Positions 37,905 to 46,117 are shown, counted from the stretch's first letter. The stretch: 64,000 nucleotides of DNA from Saccharothrix sp. ALI-22-I (GCF_001984175.1 NZ_MTQP01000065.1:248001-312000), one strand, 5' to 3'. Notes: generated by a model not told the origin, from the letters alone. Translations and numbers: made by a program.

Positions 37905-38795
37905 CTAGGAGGACTTCAGCGAGATGCCGGCCTCGTCCAGGGCGGGCATCAGCTTGGCTCTCAGGGCGCGCTGGACCGCCCACTGCCTGCCCGGCCGGAC
38001 CTTGACCGTCACGCGCATCGTGATGCCCTCGGGTGTGACCTTCTCCACACCGAGCACCTGCGGCTTGTCGATGACGTCCTTGGCCAGCGACTCCTCGTCG
38101 GTGGCGGCGACCACGGCCTTGGTCAACACCTCGGAGGCCGAGGACAGGTTCGCCCCGTACCCGAGCGGCAGGTCGACGACCGCCACCGCGAAGCCCTGCG
38201 ACGAGTTGCCGACCCGCAGGATCTCGCCGTTGCGGACGTACCAGACGGTGCCGTTGCCGTCGCGGATGGTGGTTATCCGCAGACCGACCGACTCGACCGT
38301 GCCGGTGGCGGGGCCGAGGTCGACCACGTCACCGACGCCGTACTGGTCCTCCAACATCATGAACATGCCGGACAGGAAGTCCTTGACCAGGTTCTGCGCG
38401 CCGAAACCGATGGCGACACCCAAGATCCCGGCCGACGTGAGGATCGGGGCGACGTTCATCCCCAGCTCGGTGAGGATCTGTATGAACGCGACACCGAACA
38501 CCATTATCGTGACGACCGACTTGAGCACCGAGCCGATGGTCTTGGCCCGCTGCTCCCGTCTCTCCGAGACCAACGCGCCCAGCGCCTGCGGCGCCCGCTC
38601 CCGCAACGGCGCCAGCAGCTTCGGCTTCCGGCCGCCGTTGCCGCGGGTCAGCCGGTCGATCAGCCGGCGGAGCAGGAACCGGACCACCACGGCGATGATC
38701 AGCGTCAACGCGATCCGCAACGCGCCTTCCGCGATCTTGGGCCCGTTGGTCACCCACCACTCGACGGCCAGGGTCGATTCCACGTCCACCAGCAA
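37905..38795 (-). CDS. Small-conductance mechanosensitive channel (MscS family)
   Basis: 296 residues. The N-terminal transmembrane helix is LRIALTLIIAVVVRFLLRRL. After a cytoplasmic loop, two further helices follow (IMVFGVAFIQILTELGMNVA and the pore-lining ILTSAGILGVAIGFGAQNLV). The beta domain has GDVVDLGPATGTVESVGLRI and VWYVRNGEI. It releases osmolytes on hypo-osmotic shock. I chose TTG 38795, six bases after GGAGG and 13 bases beyond the stop of the prolyl oligopeptidase gene, so the two are co-transcribed. Confidence 0.88.
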   Translation of the reverse strand: MLVDVESTLAVEWWVTNGPKIAEGALRIALTLIIAVVVRFLLRRLIDRLTRGNGGRKPKLLAPLRERAPQALGALVSERREQRAKTIGSVLKSVVTIMVFGVAFIQILTELGMNVAPILTSAGILGVAIGFGAQNLVKDFLSGMFMMLEDQYGVGDVVDLGPATGTVESVGLRITTIRDGNGTVWYVRNGEILRVGNSSQGFAVAVVDLPLGYGANLSSASEVLTKAVVAATDEESLAKDVIDKPQVLGVEKVTPEGITMRVTVKVRPGRQWAVQRALRAKLMPALDEAGISLKSS

Positions 38796-38808
38796 GTCAG
38801 TCCTCCAC

Positions 38809-40902
38809 TCACAACTCCAGGCCGGTCGCCCAGGCCACAAAGGTCAATTGGTCCACGGCCAGGCCGACCGACCGGCTCACCGATCGGCCCGCGTGTCCCA
38901 CCTCCGTCTCACGACGGAGGAGCACGGGGTGCTTGGTCGGATCACTCGACGTGGCGTGCTGAAGCGCCGCGCACATCTTCCGGGCGTGGTTGGGGTCCAC
39001 ACGGCTGTCCGACTCGAAGACCGTGAACAGCACCGAAGGGTACTCAACTCCGACCCCTACCCGGTGGTACGGGGAGTAGGCCAGCAGCCATTCCAGCTCC
39101 TCCGGCACGGACGCGGAGCCGTACTCCTCCGTCCACAGCCGCCCGAGCAGGAAGTTCTCGTACCGCACCATGTCCAGCAGTGGCGCTGAGCACACCACCG
39201 CCGCGTACAGCTCCGGCCGCTGCGTCAGCGCCGCCCCGACCAGCAGTCCGCCGTTCGAGCCGCCCATGATCGACAACTGCTGCGGCGTGGTCCAGCCGTC
39301 GCGGACAAGCCGCTCGGCCGCCGCGTGGAAGTCGTCGAACACGTTCTGCTTCCGCTCCCGCGTCCCCGCCTGGTGCCATTGCTCTCCCTCCTCGTCGCCA
39401 CCCCGCAGCGACGCGTGCACCCACACACCGCCCGCCTCGACCCAGGCCAACGTCGTCGCGCTGTACCCCGGCCCACGGCCCACCGCGAACCCGCCGTACC
39501 CGGTGAGCAGCGTCGGCCGGGGCAGATCCGGGTGCTGTGCCCCGGACACCACGAACATTCGCACGACGGTGCCGTCGGCCGACGTGTACGAGACCTGTTG
39601 TGTGGATACCTGCGGCAGAGCGACCGTTCCGGGGGCCGCCGTCTCCAGCTCGGTCCGGCCCTCGGAGCGCGAGAACCGGTACACCGACAAGGGCGTTGTG
39701 AAGTCCGACCACCCGAACCACAGGACGTCACGATCCGCGACCGTCAGTGCGTCGACTGTGGACAACCCGTGCAGCGACCCCGTTCCGGGCAACGGGATCT
39801 CCCGCAGGTGCGCACCGGTCTCGGGGGAGTGCAGGTGCAGTTCCGACACCGCGTGCCGGGTCCGCAGCAGCACCAGCGACCCGTCCAGCCACGCGATGCC
39901 GTCCAGCACCGAGTCCGGCTGCTCGGGCACCAGCTCGGTCCACTCGGCGGGCGTCGCCGGATCGGCCACGCACAGCCGGAACCGCGGCGCGTCCAGGCTG
40001 GTCTGGAGGTAGAGCCGCCCGTCCGGCGCGACCCAGGCCGAGCACTGCACGCCGTCGTCGGCCAGGACGACCGGCTTGAGCTCCCCGGACCCGTGCAGGT
40101 CGGCGATCCACACCGAATCCCGCCGCACGGTGCCGGGCGCGCCGTTCACCAGCAGCCACCGGCCGTCCTCGGACAGTGACAGGCCGTAGTAGTACGTGTG
40201 GTCGAGCCCGTCCCCGTGCACGTTCACGTCACCGGACGCCGGCGTGCCGACCCGGTGCCGCCACACCCGCCGGTGGAACTGCCGCTCGTCCTCGGGCACC
40301 AGCGCGGGGTCGATCCGGCGGACGTAGAAGAACTCCTCGCCACCGGGCAGCCAGCCCACCGGCGAGTACCGGCAGCGGTCGATCGGCCCGTCCAGCAACT
40401 CGCCGGAGTCGACGTCCACGACGTGCAGCAGCGAGTGCTCGTCGCCGCCCACGGAGATCTGGTACGCCAGCCGCGTGCCCTCGACGGACGGCGACCAGCG
40501 GTCCAGGGTCGTCCGGCCGGTCGGGTCGAGCACCGAGACGTCCAGCAACACCCGCTCCACGCCGTCCACCCGCACGTACAGCACTGGGTGGTCCTGGTCG
40601 GGCCCGCGACGGGTGTAGAACGCCCGACCGGCCCGCCACACCGGCGTGCCGACGGCTCCGGTGCGCATCAGCTCGCTGAGCCGGGCGCTCAGCGCGGCCC
40701 GTCCGGGCATGGCGTCCAGCCACGACCGCGCCAACCCGTCCTGCTCGGCGGACCAGGCGGCGGTGCGGGGGTCCGCAGCGTCTTCGAGCCAGCGGTACGG
40801 ATCGGCCACCGCGTGTCCGTGCAGGTCCTCGACGAGGTCGAGCCGTTCGGCGGTGGGGTAGGTGATCGTCGCAGGCAGCGCTGCGCGGGGAGCATCGGTC
40901 AC
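38809..40902 (-). CDS. Prolyl oligopeptidase family serine peptidase (S9A)
   Basis: 697 residues without a signal peptide. ADPYRWLEDAADPRTAAWSA opens the propeller domain that covers the active site. The alpha/beta-hydrolase domain starts near residue 415. The triad is the Ser in MGGSNGGLLVG, the Asp in ESDSRVDPNHA and the His in ETEVGHAGRS. It cleaves short peptides after proline in the cytoplasm. The GTG at 40902 lacks a ribosome site. A TACGCT -10 hexamer lies seven bases upstream, so the transcript is probably leaderless. It heads an operon with the MscS channel. Confidence 0.92.
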   Translation of the reverse strand: MTDAPRAALPATITYPTAERLDLVEDLHGHAVADPYRWLEDAADPRTAAWSAEQDGLARSWLDAMPGRAALSARLSELMRTGAVGTPVWRAGRAFYTRRGPDQDHPVLYVRVDGVERVLLDVSVLDPTGRTTLDRWSPSVEGTRLAYQISVGGDEHSLLHVVDVDSGELLDGPIDRCRYSPVGWLPGGEEFFYVRRIDPALVPEDERQFHRRVWRHRVGTPASGDVNVHGDGLDHTYYYGLSLSEDGRWLLVNGAPGTVRRDSVWIADLHGSGELKPVVLADDGVQCSAWVAPDGRLYLQTSLDAPRFRLCVADPATPAEWTELVPEQPDSVLDGIAWLDGSLVLLRTRHAVSELHLHSPETGAHLREIPLPGTGSLHGLSTVDALTVADRDVLWFGWSDFTTPLSVYRFSRSEGRTELETAAPGTVALPQVSTQQVSYTSADGTVVRMFVVSGAQHPDLPRPTLLTGYGGFAVGRGPGYSATTLAWVEAGGVWVHASLRGGDEEGEQWHQAGTRERKQNVFDDFHAAAERLVRDGWTTPQQLSIMGGSNGGLLVGAALTQRPELYAAVVCSAPLLDMVRYENFLLGRLWTEEYGSASVPEELEWLLAYSPYHRVGVGVEYPSVLFTVFESDSRVDPNHARKMCAALQHATSSDPTKHPVLLRRETEVGHAGRSVSRSVGLAVDQLTFVAWATGLEL

Positions 40903-40966
40903 CCCGCTGAGCGTAGCGACGTGGATGAAAACCATCTTCGATAGGGGGGAGTTCACCCAGGATTTG

Positions 40967-40984
40967 GTGTCAGCTCCGTGACAC
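40967..40984. promoter_or_regulatory. Inverted repeat between the peptidase and HNH genes
   Basis: GTGTCA-N6-TGACAC is perfect and resembles CRP/FNR-type sites. It overlaps a second symmetry GTGAC-AC-GTCAC. It sits in the 152-base divergent promoter region between the prolyl oligopeptidase and HNH genes. The regulator is unknown. Confidence 0.45.
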
Positions 40985-41054
40985 GTCACATATCACAGGT
41001 GATTTTTGGGTGGCATCTGTGGTCTGCTAGAGCTGAACCGGTGGAGGTGGTCGC

Positions 41055-41720
41055 GTGCCAGACCGACAACCCACCCCGATCGGCGCCCTGGTGAAGACCG
41101 GGATCGCGTCGTCGGTCCCGTCCGGCCAAAAACAGCTCTCGGTGAACACCGTGCACGCTGTGGTCGACGGGGAGGGAGCCGGTCAGGCGCCCGTGGTGCT
41201 GCCTTGGGGAAGACGCAAGGTCCTGCTGCTCAACGCCACCTTCGAACCGCTCACCGCGCTGCCGTTGCGGCGCGCGGTGGTCCTCGTGGTGTGCGGGAAG
41301 GCCGAGGTGGTGCACGGCGACCCCGCCGGGGCTGTCGTCCACTCCTCGACGTCCGAGGTCGTCGTGCCGTCGGTCATCCGGCTGGCGAACTACGTGCGGG
41401 TGCCCTACCGCGGTCGGGTCCCGCTGACCCGCGCCGGGTTGATGCACCGCGACCGGTACCGCTGCGCGTACTGCGGCGGGCGCGCCGAGACGATCGACCA
41501 CGTCGTACCGCGCAGCCGGGGCGGGCCCCACTCGTGGACGAACTGCGTGGCCTGTTGCGCGAAGTGCAACCACCGCAAGGCCGACAAGCTCCTGTCGGAG
41601 CTGGGTTGGCGCCTGCGCGTGGTGCCGAACGCCCCCCGCGGGCCGCATTGGCGGCTGCTGGCCGGCGTCACCGAAGCCGACCCGCTGTGGCTGCCCTACC
41701 TGGGCGAACCCGCGGCCTAG
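41055..41720 (+). CDS. HNH endonuclease
   Basis: 221 residues. The C-terminal HNH domain has RDRYRCAYCGGRAETIDHVV (zinc CxxC plus the catalytic His pair), then RSRGGPHSWTNCVACCAKCN, with the second CxxC and an Asn/His-type metal site ending HRKADKLL. The N-terminal half (KVLLLNATFEPLTALPLRRA) is the conserved actinobacterial extension. These proteins are widespread single-copy nucleases whose role is unsettled. The GTG start follows GGAGG by seven bases. A TGCTAGA extended -10 lies about 30 bases before the ribosome site. Confidence 0.88.
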   Translation: MPDRQPTPIGALVKTGIASSVPSGQKQLSVNTVHAVVDGEGAGQAPVVLPWGRRKVLLLNATFEPLTALPLRRAVVLVVCGKAEVVHGDPAGAVVHSSTSEVVVPSVIRLANYVRVPYRGRVPLTRAGLMHRDRYRCAYCGGRAETIDHVVPRSRGGPHSWTNCVACCAKCNHRKADKLLSELGWRLRVVPNAPRGPHWRLLAGVTEADPLWLPYLGEPAA

Positions 41721-41735
41721 TCGTGTTGTAGCCGC

Positions 41736-42158
41736 TCACGCCGCCAGGGCGAGGTCCTCGCGGCGCGCCGTGATGCGCACCGAGTCCGACGCCGTGATCC
41801 GCACCGAGTCGCACGCGGTGATCCGCACGGAGTCCGACGCCGTGATCCGGACCGAGTCCGACGCGGTGATCCGCACGGAGTCGCACGCTGTGATGCGGAC
41901 CGAGTCCGACGCGGTGATGCGCACCGAGTCGCACGCGGTGATGCGGACTGAGTCGGAGGCCGTGATGCGGACCGAGTCGTCCGTCGCCGCCGTAATCCGG
42001 ACGGAGTCTTCAGAGGTAATCCGGACGGAGTCCTGCGCGGTGATGCGCACAGACTCGTCGAGCGCGGTCGAAGGCCGAACAGTGGTAACGCTCTGCTCCG
42101 ATTGGGTGTACGACGAACGAGTGAGAGCGGCGACCAGGGCAGGGTTCACGGTGTACAT
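41736..42158 (-). CDS. Octapeptide-repeat protein (DSVRITA-S/C), function unknown
   Basis: 140 residues. A 33-residue leader (MYTVNPALVAALTRSSYTQS, and so on) precedes twelve near-perfect repeats of DSVRITA-x. In repeats 4-11 the eighth residue alternates Ser and Cys (S, C, S, C, S, S, C, S). The end is RREDLALAA. The ATG has GGAGGACACGAC directly upstream. Variable bases in the 24-bp units fall at third codon positions and are synonymous in this frame except at the Ser/Cys site. In the opposite frame the same changes would swap Ile and Met. It has no homologue I know. Options are a multi-core modified-peptide precursor or a self-assembling beta protein. No modifying enzyme is adjacent. Confidence 0.7.
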   Translation of the reverse strand: MYTVNPALVAALTRSSYTQSEQSVTTVRPSTALDESVRITAQDSVRITSEDSVRITAATDDSVRITASDSVRITACDSVRITASDSVRITACDSVRITASDSVRITASDSVRITACDSVRITASDSVRITARREDLALAA

Positions 42159-42194
42159 GTCGTGTCCTCCGAGACTCATCGGGCGGGAATTAGT

Positions 42195-42208
42195 ATCCGG
42201 AATCGGAT
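42195..42208. promoter_or_regulatory. Inverted repeat at the promoter of the octapeptide-repeat gene
   Basis: ATCCG-GAAT-CGGAT lies immediately upstream of a TACTAAT -10-like element read on the minus strand, about 40 bases before the start codon. It could be an operator of the repeat gene. Confidence 0.4.
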
Positions 42209-42642
42209 GCGCAAGACCCGTACAGGTGAAAAGCTAGAAGCCGAGTGGGTTCAGGACAAGACGCCAAACCGGCCGCCATTCGCCTCCGTCCGGGGGAAGC
42301 CCTTCCGGGTGTACGGACTGCGACGATCGAGCGCCCGGACTAGTGCATCCGGCATCGATGGACACCCAGGGTGACGTCGTCCCAGGTAGGGGGTATGCGA
42401 GATCACACCGGCCCCCCTGCCACGCACCCAGGCCCATTCGGGTGCCGGCGCGGGGTTGCGGTCGACGCCGGCATCCCACCACGTGGTCACCGCCGAACAC
42501 GGTGATCGCGACCCCTACGGCACGGCCCGCGTTCACAGATAGAGCGCCCGTCGGACGGCAACGCGCACCGCGCCCGACCCCGCCGGCGCCGAAACGGGTG
42601 CCCTCGCCGACGTGACCAGGCCGATCGGTTACCGTAGCCGCC
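42209..42642. other. Gene-poor intergenic region
   Basis: This 434-base stretch separates the repeat-protein gene from the small membrane protein. A 79-codon minus-strand frame (42251-42490) exists but has weak codon bias and no ribosome site. A TACCGT -10-like hexamer at 42630 precedes the next gene by seven bases. Confidence 0.4.
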
Positions 42643-42888
42643 GTGACCATCGTGGAGACCGTGCTCGTCTTCGCGCTGATCCCGCTGGCCATCTACGGCG
42701 TGATCACGCTACTGACGCTGAGGCCGAAGGCCACCCGCATTCAGCGGTACCGGCCGGGCCAGGAGTGGAACTACGCCCCCGTCTGGTGGACCGCCAACCC
42801 CGCGGGCTTGCCCGGCGGCGCGCACCAGACCGCCGTGACGCCGGCCGAGGGCCGTACCGCCAAGGGAGGTGCCCGTGGCAACTGGTGA
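42643..42888 (+). CDS. Small conserved membrane protein preceding DUF5130
   Basis: 81 residues. One transmembrane helix (VETVLVFALIPLAIYGVITL, residues 4-23) is followed by a cytoplasmic tail rich in Tyr/Trp/Pro (YRPGQEWNYAPVWWTANPAG). It is a recurrent actinobacterial partner of the DUF5130 gene that overlaps its end by 14 bases. The GTG start is probably leaderless, because TACCGT lies seven bases upstream. Function unknown. Confidence 0.75.
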   Translation: MTIVETVLVFALIPLAIYGVITLLTLRPKATRIQRYRPGQEWNYAPVWWTANPAGLPGGAHQTAVTPAEGRTAKGGARGNW

Positions 42889-43354
42889 GCTGACGAAGGC
42901 GGAGGTGGACCCGTCGACCCTTCCGGTCGGTGCGGTCGTCACCAACAGCGGCCGAGTGTCGTCGGCGAAGATGTACGAGCCGCACGCGCCGGCCCTGCCG
43001 TTCACTCCGGTGCAACTGGCGAGCCTGGACGAGGCGCTGACGCTGGCCAGCCGCACCACCGGGCTGGACTTCAGCGTGTACCTGGGCGACCTCGGCTCGG
43101 ACATCCGGGCGAAGGTCGAGGAGCTGCACGCGAGCACCCCGCGCCCGGGCCACGCCGTGCTGGTCGCGGTGTCGCCGGGGCAGCGCGTGGTGGAGGTGGT
43201 GACGGGCGAGGAGTCCCACCGCCGGCTCGCCGACCGTGGCGCGAAGCTCGCCGTCATGAGCATGGTCGCCTCCTTCAAGGAGGGCGACCTCGCCGGCGGC
43301 TTGGTGAGCGGCCTGCGGATGCTCACCGACCAGGCGGGCCAGCTCCGCAAGTAA
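42875..43354 (+). CDS. DUF5130 (TPM-like) protein
   Basis: 159 residues. The TPM-like alpha/beta fold shows ALTLASRTTGLDFSVYLGDL, then PGHAVLVAVSPGQRVVEVVT and a C-terminal helix MSMVASFKEGDLAGGLVSGL. There is no signal peptide. I chose GTG 42875, five bases after GGGAGG; the GTG at 42869 overlaps that site. It is coupled to the small membrane protein upstream, and the pair may act at the membrane. The biochemical function is unknown. Confidence 0.8.
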   Translation: MATGELTKAEVDPSTLPVGAVVTNSGRVSSAKMYEPHAPALPFTPVQLASLDEALTLASRTTGLDFSVYLGDLGSDIRAKVEELHASTPRPGHAVLVAVSPGQRVVEVVTGEESHRRLADRGAKLAVMSMVASFKEGDLAGGLVSGLRMLTDQAGQLRK

Positions 43355-43375
43355 GCCTGACGAAGACGTAAGCGG

Positions 43376-43403
43376 AGGCCCCGGCTGATGAGCCGGGGCC
43401 TTT
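43376..43403 (+). terminator. Intrinsic terminator after DUF5130
   Basis: An 11-bp perfect stem (AGGCCCCGGCT / AGCCGGGGCCT) with a GATG loop, followed by TTT. It ends five bases before the stop codon of the convergent DUF397 gene and may serve both. Confidence 0.85.
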
Positions 43404-43408
43404 GCTGT

Positions 43409-43573
43409 CTACCGGGTCTTGATCGCCTGGACGAACGCTCTCAGCCGACTCGGGCTGACATCTACGACCACCCCAGGGTTCTTCGAGTCCCGCACCGCAC
43501 CGAGGTGGTTGCCCACCTCGACGCAGTTGGTGGCGGCACCGCTCCTGCTGGACTTCTTCCACCGCACCGTCAT
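43409..43573 (-). CDS. DUF397 protein, partner of the XRE regulator
   Basis: 54 residues with the whole DUF397 signature: WKKSSRSGAATNCVEVG, then AVRDSKNPGVVVDVSPSRLR and AFVQAIK. The ATG overlaps the stop of the upstream XRE gene (ATGA). XRE-DUF397 pairs are abundant in actinomycetes. The small partner modulates the DNA-binding protein in ways that resemble, but do not equal, toxin-antitoxin control, and some pairs govern development or antibiotic production. Confidence 0.9.
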   Translation of the reverse strand: MTVRWKKSSRSGAATNCVEVGNHLGAVRDSKNPGVVVDVSPSRLRAFVQAIKTR

Positions 43574-44412
43574 GTAACTCCCGCAATCCGTTCGGCTTCG
43601 CGGGCGATCAGCTCGGCGGACTGCTCCGAACTCATCGCGATGTCCAGCAACTCTGGCACGCACGACTGGAACCCGGCTACCGCGTCCGGCTCCTGTACGA
43701 ACACCGCGCTGGTCGGGTACTCCAAGTGCACGAACGAGGTGCCCTCGCAGTTCAACAGCAGGAACGGGCAGGAGAGACCCGAGTGCCAGCCGGTGGCGGT
43801 CGGGACCACTCGGATGTCGACGTTGGGCCGTGCCGCCATCACCATGAGGTGTTCGAGCTGCTCGACCATCACCTCCGGCCCGCCGATCTTCTGGTCGAAC
43901 ACGCTCTGGCCGACCAGGGCGGTGAAGCGGACCGCGTTGCGGCGGGTGAGGATGTCGCGTCGCCCCATCCGCACGGCGATGCGTGTGGCGATCTCTTCGT
44001 CCGGGATGCGGCTGGCTTCCATGATCGCGAGCGTGTACGAGCTGACTTGGAGCAGTCCGGGGATCACGAGAGGCGACCAGTCCACCACCTCCTTGGCCAT
44101 CTGCTCGACTTCGAGCAGCGCGGCGAGCTGCGCCCGCTGCTCCGGTACCTCGATCACCTGGAGCTGCGAACCGCTGGTGTCCTCGGCCATTTCCAGGATC
44201 TCTTGGCGTTCACTTTCGGTGACTTCGAGGGGGTCGAGGATGCGGATGACCTCGGCCCGTGTCGGCACTCGTTGTCCGCTTTCGTTGCGCGAAAGCAACG
44301 AATGTACGATGCCAATCTTCTTCCCAAGTGCACGTTGACTGAGATTGTTCGCCTCTCGGGCGTTGCGCAAGCGCGCGCCCAAGGCGATGGCCTTCGAGGT
44401 ATTGCGGTTCAT
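43570..44412 (-). CDS. XRE-family regulator with DUF5753 sensor domain
   Basis: 280 residues. The helix-turn-helix is LRNAREANNLSQRALGKKIG, then HSLLSRNESGQRVP (about residues 15-50). The DUF5753 domain (about 100-275) has WSPLVIPGLLQVSSYTLAIM, RQDILTRR-like MGRRDILTRR, VVPTATGWHSGLSCPFLLLN and SFVHLEYPTSAVFV. Translation is coupled to the DUF397 gene. ATG 44412 is preceded by AGGA; an in-frame ATG nine bases upstream is possible. It is divergent from a second XRE gene at 44615. Confidence 0.9.
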   Translation of the reverse strand: MNRNTSKAIALGARLRNAREANNLSQRALGKKIGIVHSLLSRNESGQRVPTRAEVIRILDPLEVTESERQEILEMAEDTSGSQLQVIEVPEQRAQLAALLEVEQMAKEVVDWSPLVIPGLLQVSSYTLAIMEASRIPDEEIATRIAVRMGRRDILTRRNAVRFTALVGQSVFDQKIGGPEVMVEQLEHLMVMAARPNVDIRVVPTATGWHSGLSCPFLLLNCEGTSFVHLEYPTSAVFVQEPDAVAGFQSCVPELLDIAMSSEQSAELIAREAERIAGVT

Positions 44413-44541
44413 GAAATGCATCCTAAAGCGGGACCAGTGGTCAAGTCCCTCGCTCGAAAAGGGGATTGACCGACTGTTCGTCGCCGGACAGGCTGTTGCG
44501 CACCAAGGCTGACGACCGGCCCGCACGCTGGTCGAACATGC

Positions 44542-44592
44542 GCGGCGGGTGGTGGAGCGCGCGAAATCTGCGCAGCGCCCACCACCCGCCGC
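44542..44592. promoter_or_regulatory. Long inverted repeat between divergent XRE genes
   Basis: GCGGCGGGTGGTGG at 44542-44555 and its perfect complement at 44579-44592 are separated by 23 bases. The element lies 22 bases before the start of the plus-strand XRE gene. It could be an operator for one of the XRE proteins or a leader hairpin. Confidence 0.5.
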
Positions 44593-44614
44593 GTCCTGCT
44601 TGACAAGGGGAATC

Positions 44615-45466
44615 ATGGAGTCCGAAGAAAGGCCGCCTGCCCGGCTGAGCACTGCCCGCAGCCGGGAATTGGGGGAGGAATTGCGCCGGGTCCGGCACCG
44701 GGCCCGGATGTCGTCGGGTTTCGTCGCCGAAGCCCTGGGCTGGTCGTTGGGGAAGCTGTCGAAACTCGAAACCGGCAGTCGCGGCACGAGCGCGTGGGAA
44801 ATCGGCACGCTGCTCGGCCGGTGCGGCGCGGACAAACCCACCCGAGACCGCATCCTGGCCATCGCCAGTGAAGCCGACACCGGCAGTTTCCTGCGCCTGC
44901 ACGACCCGTCGTCGGACACCCTCACGGCCCTGTCCGTGCACGAGCACGCGGCCCGCACCGTCACCACCTACGAGCCGTTGACGATCCCGAGCCTGGCGCA
45001 GACCGAGGACTACGCCTACGCGCTGACCAAGAACCGTGCCGTCGCCCAGGCCCGCATGACCCGCCAGGACCTGCTGCGCAGGCCAGGCGGCCCGGAGACC
45101 GTCCTCTACATCCACGAGGCCGCGTTGCGGATGGTCGTCGGCGACCCGAAGGTCATGCGCGACCAACTACTACGCCTGACGCTGATGTGCGGGTGGACCC
45201 GAATCAGCCCCCGCATCATCCCGATGAGCGCACCGTCACACATCGCCCTGCGCCACCCCGCAACCCTGCTGACCTTCGCCGCCCCCACCAAGCCACTCGC
45301 CTACACCGAAACCGACACCGCCACCGTCTTCCACGACGACCCGAACGCCGTCACCGCGTACCAGACCAAGATGCGCCACCTGGCCCGCCTGGTCCTGACC
45401 CCCGCCCAATCCCGAGACCAATTCGCCCGCTGGGCCGACGCCTACGACCGCGAAGGCCGCCAGTAG
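44615..45466 (+). CDS. Second XRE-family regulator with DUF5753 domain
   Basis: 283 residues. The helix-turn-helix is LGEELRRVRHRARMSSGFVA, then LGWSLGKLSKLETGSRGTS (about residues 18-57). The DUF5753 domain follows with YEPLTIPSLAQTEDYAYALT, ARMTRQDLLRRPGGPETVLY and FAAPTKPLAYTETDTATVFH. There is no DUF397 gene next to it. It is divergent from the XRE/DUF397 pair and shares a 202-base promoter region with a long inverted repeat. The 3' end meets the convergent receiver-domain gene after one base. Confidence 0.88.
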   Translation: MESEERPPARLSTARSRELGEELRRVRHRARMSSGFVAEALGWSLGKLSKLETGSRGTSAWEIGTLLGRCGADKPTRDRILAIASEADTGSFLRLHDPSSDTLTALSVHEHAARTVTTYEPLTIPSLAQTEDYAYALTKNRAVAQARMTRQDLLRRPGGPETVLYIHEAALRMVVGDPKVMRDQLLRLTLMCGWTRISPRIIPMSAPSHIALRHPATLLTFAAPTKPLAYTETDTATVFHDDPNAVTAYQTKMRHLARLVLTPAQSRDQFARWADAYDREGRQ

Positions 45467-46117
45467 TCAGCGCAGCTCAAGCTTCCGGAAGAACTCCGAC
45501 AGCTCCCACGGCGAGTCGGTGACCAGGTTGGCACCAGCCGTCGTGGCGACGTCACTTCTCGTCCGCACTACGGGCCCGCCCGCGTAAACGGCCACGGGCA
45601 CCACGGGATCCAACGCCCGCACCGCGCCGATCAGCCGCAACCCGGCGTCGGGCACCTCGTCCCCGTTCTCGTACCGGCTCATGTCCGTCACCACAGCCCG
45701 GTATCGGCCGCGTTCGAAGAGGGTCACGCCCTCCTGTGTGGAGCGTGCGAGGTCGACCCGGACGCCGCTGTCCCGCAGCCGGGCGACCTCCAGCACGTTG
45801 TTCTCCGGATGGTCGTCCACCCACAACACCGCGAATGGTGTCACCTGCGGTTCGGCCGCAGGAACGGCAACCGTTGCGTCGTCCGCACCCAACTGTTCGC
45901 GCAACTCGCCGAGCTGCCTCTGAAGGTCTGCGATCGCCTCGCCTTGGGCCTCGCTGAGCGTGCCCAGCGACACGGTCTGTCCGCCGATCTCCAACGTGAC
46001 CTCACGTTTGGCGGCGGACCTGATCACCTCGCGCAGCTGGGAGCGGAACCCGAACAACAACAACAGCGCCACCAGCGGCCACAAGAGGCTCGCGACGGCG
46101 TTGATCATTTCGGCCAT
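45467..46117 (-). CDS. Membrane-tethered receiver-like domain protein
   Basis: 216 residues. One N-terminal membrane helix (AVASLLWPLVALLLLFGFRS, about 7-26) is followed by a coiled-coil (SEAQGEAIADLQRQLGELRE, about 55-74) and a CheY-like domain. The acidic pair lies in FAVLWVDDHPENN and the presumed phosphoacceptor Asp in YRAVVTDMSRYENGDE. The usual conserved lysine near VPVAVYAGGPVVRTRS is not evident. No histidine kinase or output domain is present. It may sense signals at the membrane through protein contact rather than canonical phosphotransfer. It has no operon partner. Confidence 0.7.
   Translation of the reverse strand: MAEMINAVASLLWPLVALLLLFGFRSQLREVIRSAAKREVTLEIGGQTVSLGTLSEAQGEAIADLQRQLGELREQLGADDATVAVPAAEPQVTPFAVLWVDDHPENNVLEVARLRDSGVRVDLARSTQEGVTLFERGRYRAVVTDMSRYENGDEVPDAGLRLIGAVRALDPVVPVAVYAGGPVVRTRSDVATTAGANLVTDSPWELSEFFRKLELR

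Noticed and set aside
41774-42060. CRISPR-like array
   Set aside because: The 24-bp units are contiguous with no unique spacers, and there are no cas genes. The repeats are explained by the encoded octapeptide.
41770-42237. Plus-strand 155-codon frame through the octapeptide repeat (MRTES-type repeats)
   Set aside because: It is a by-product of the 24-bp repeat, which leaves both strands open. It has no convincing ribosome site, and unit-to-unit changes alter Ile/Met and Asp/His in this frame, while on the minus strand only the Ser/Cys codon changes.
42251-42490. 79-codon minus-strand frame (MTTWWDAGVDRNPAPAPEWA...)
   Set aside because: Its composition is protein-like, but third-position GC is clearly below that of its neighbours and there is no ribosome site. 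Left as unassigned sequence.
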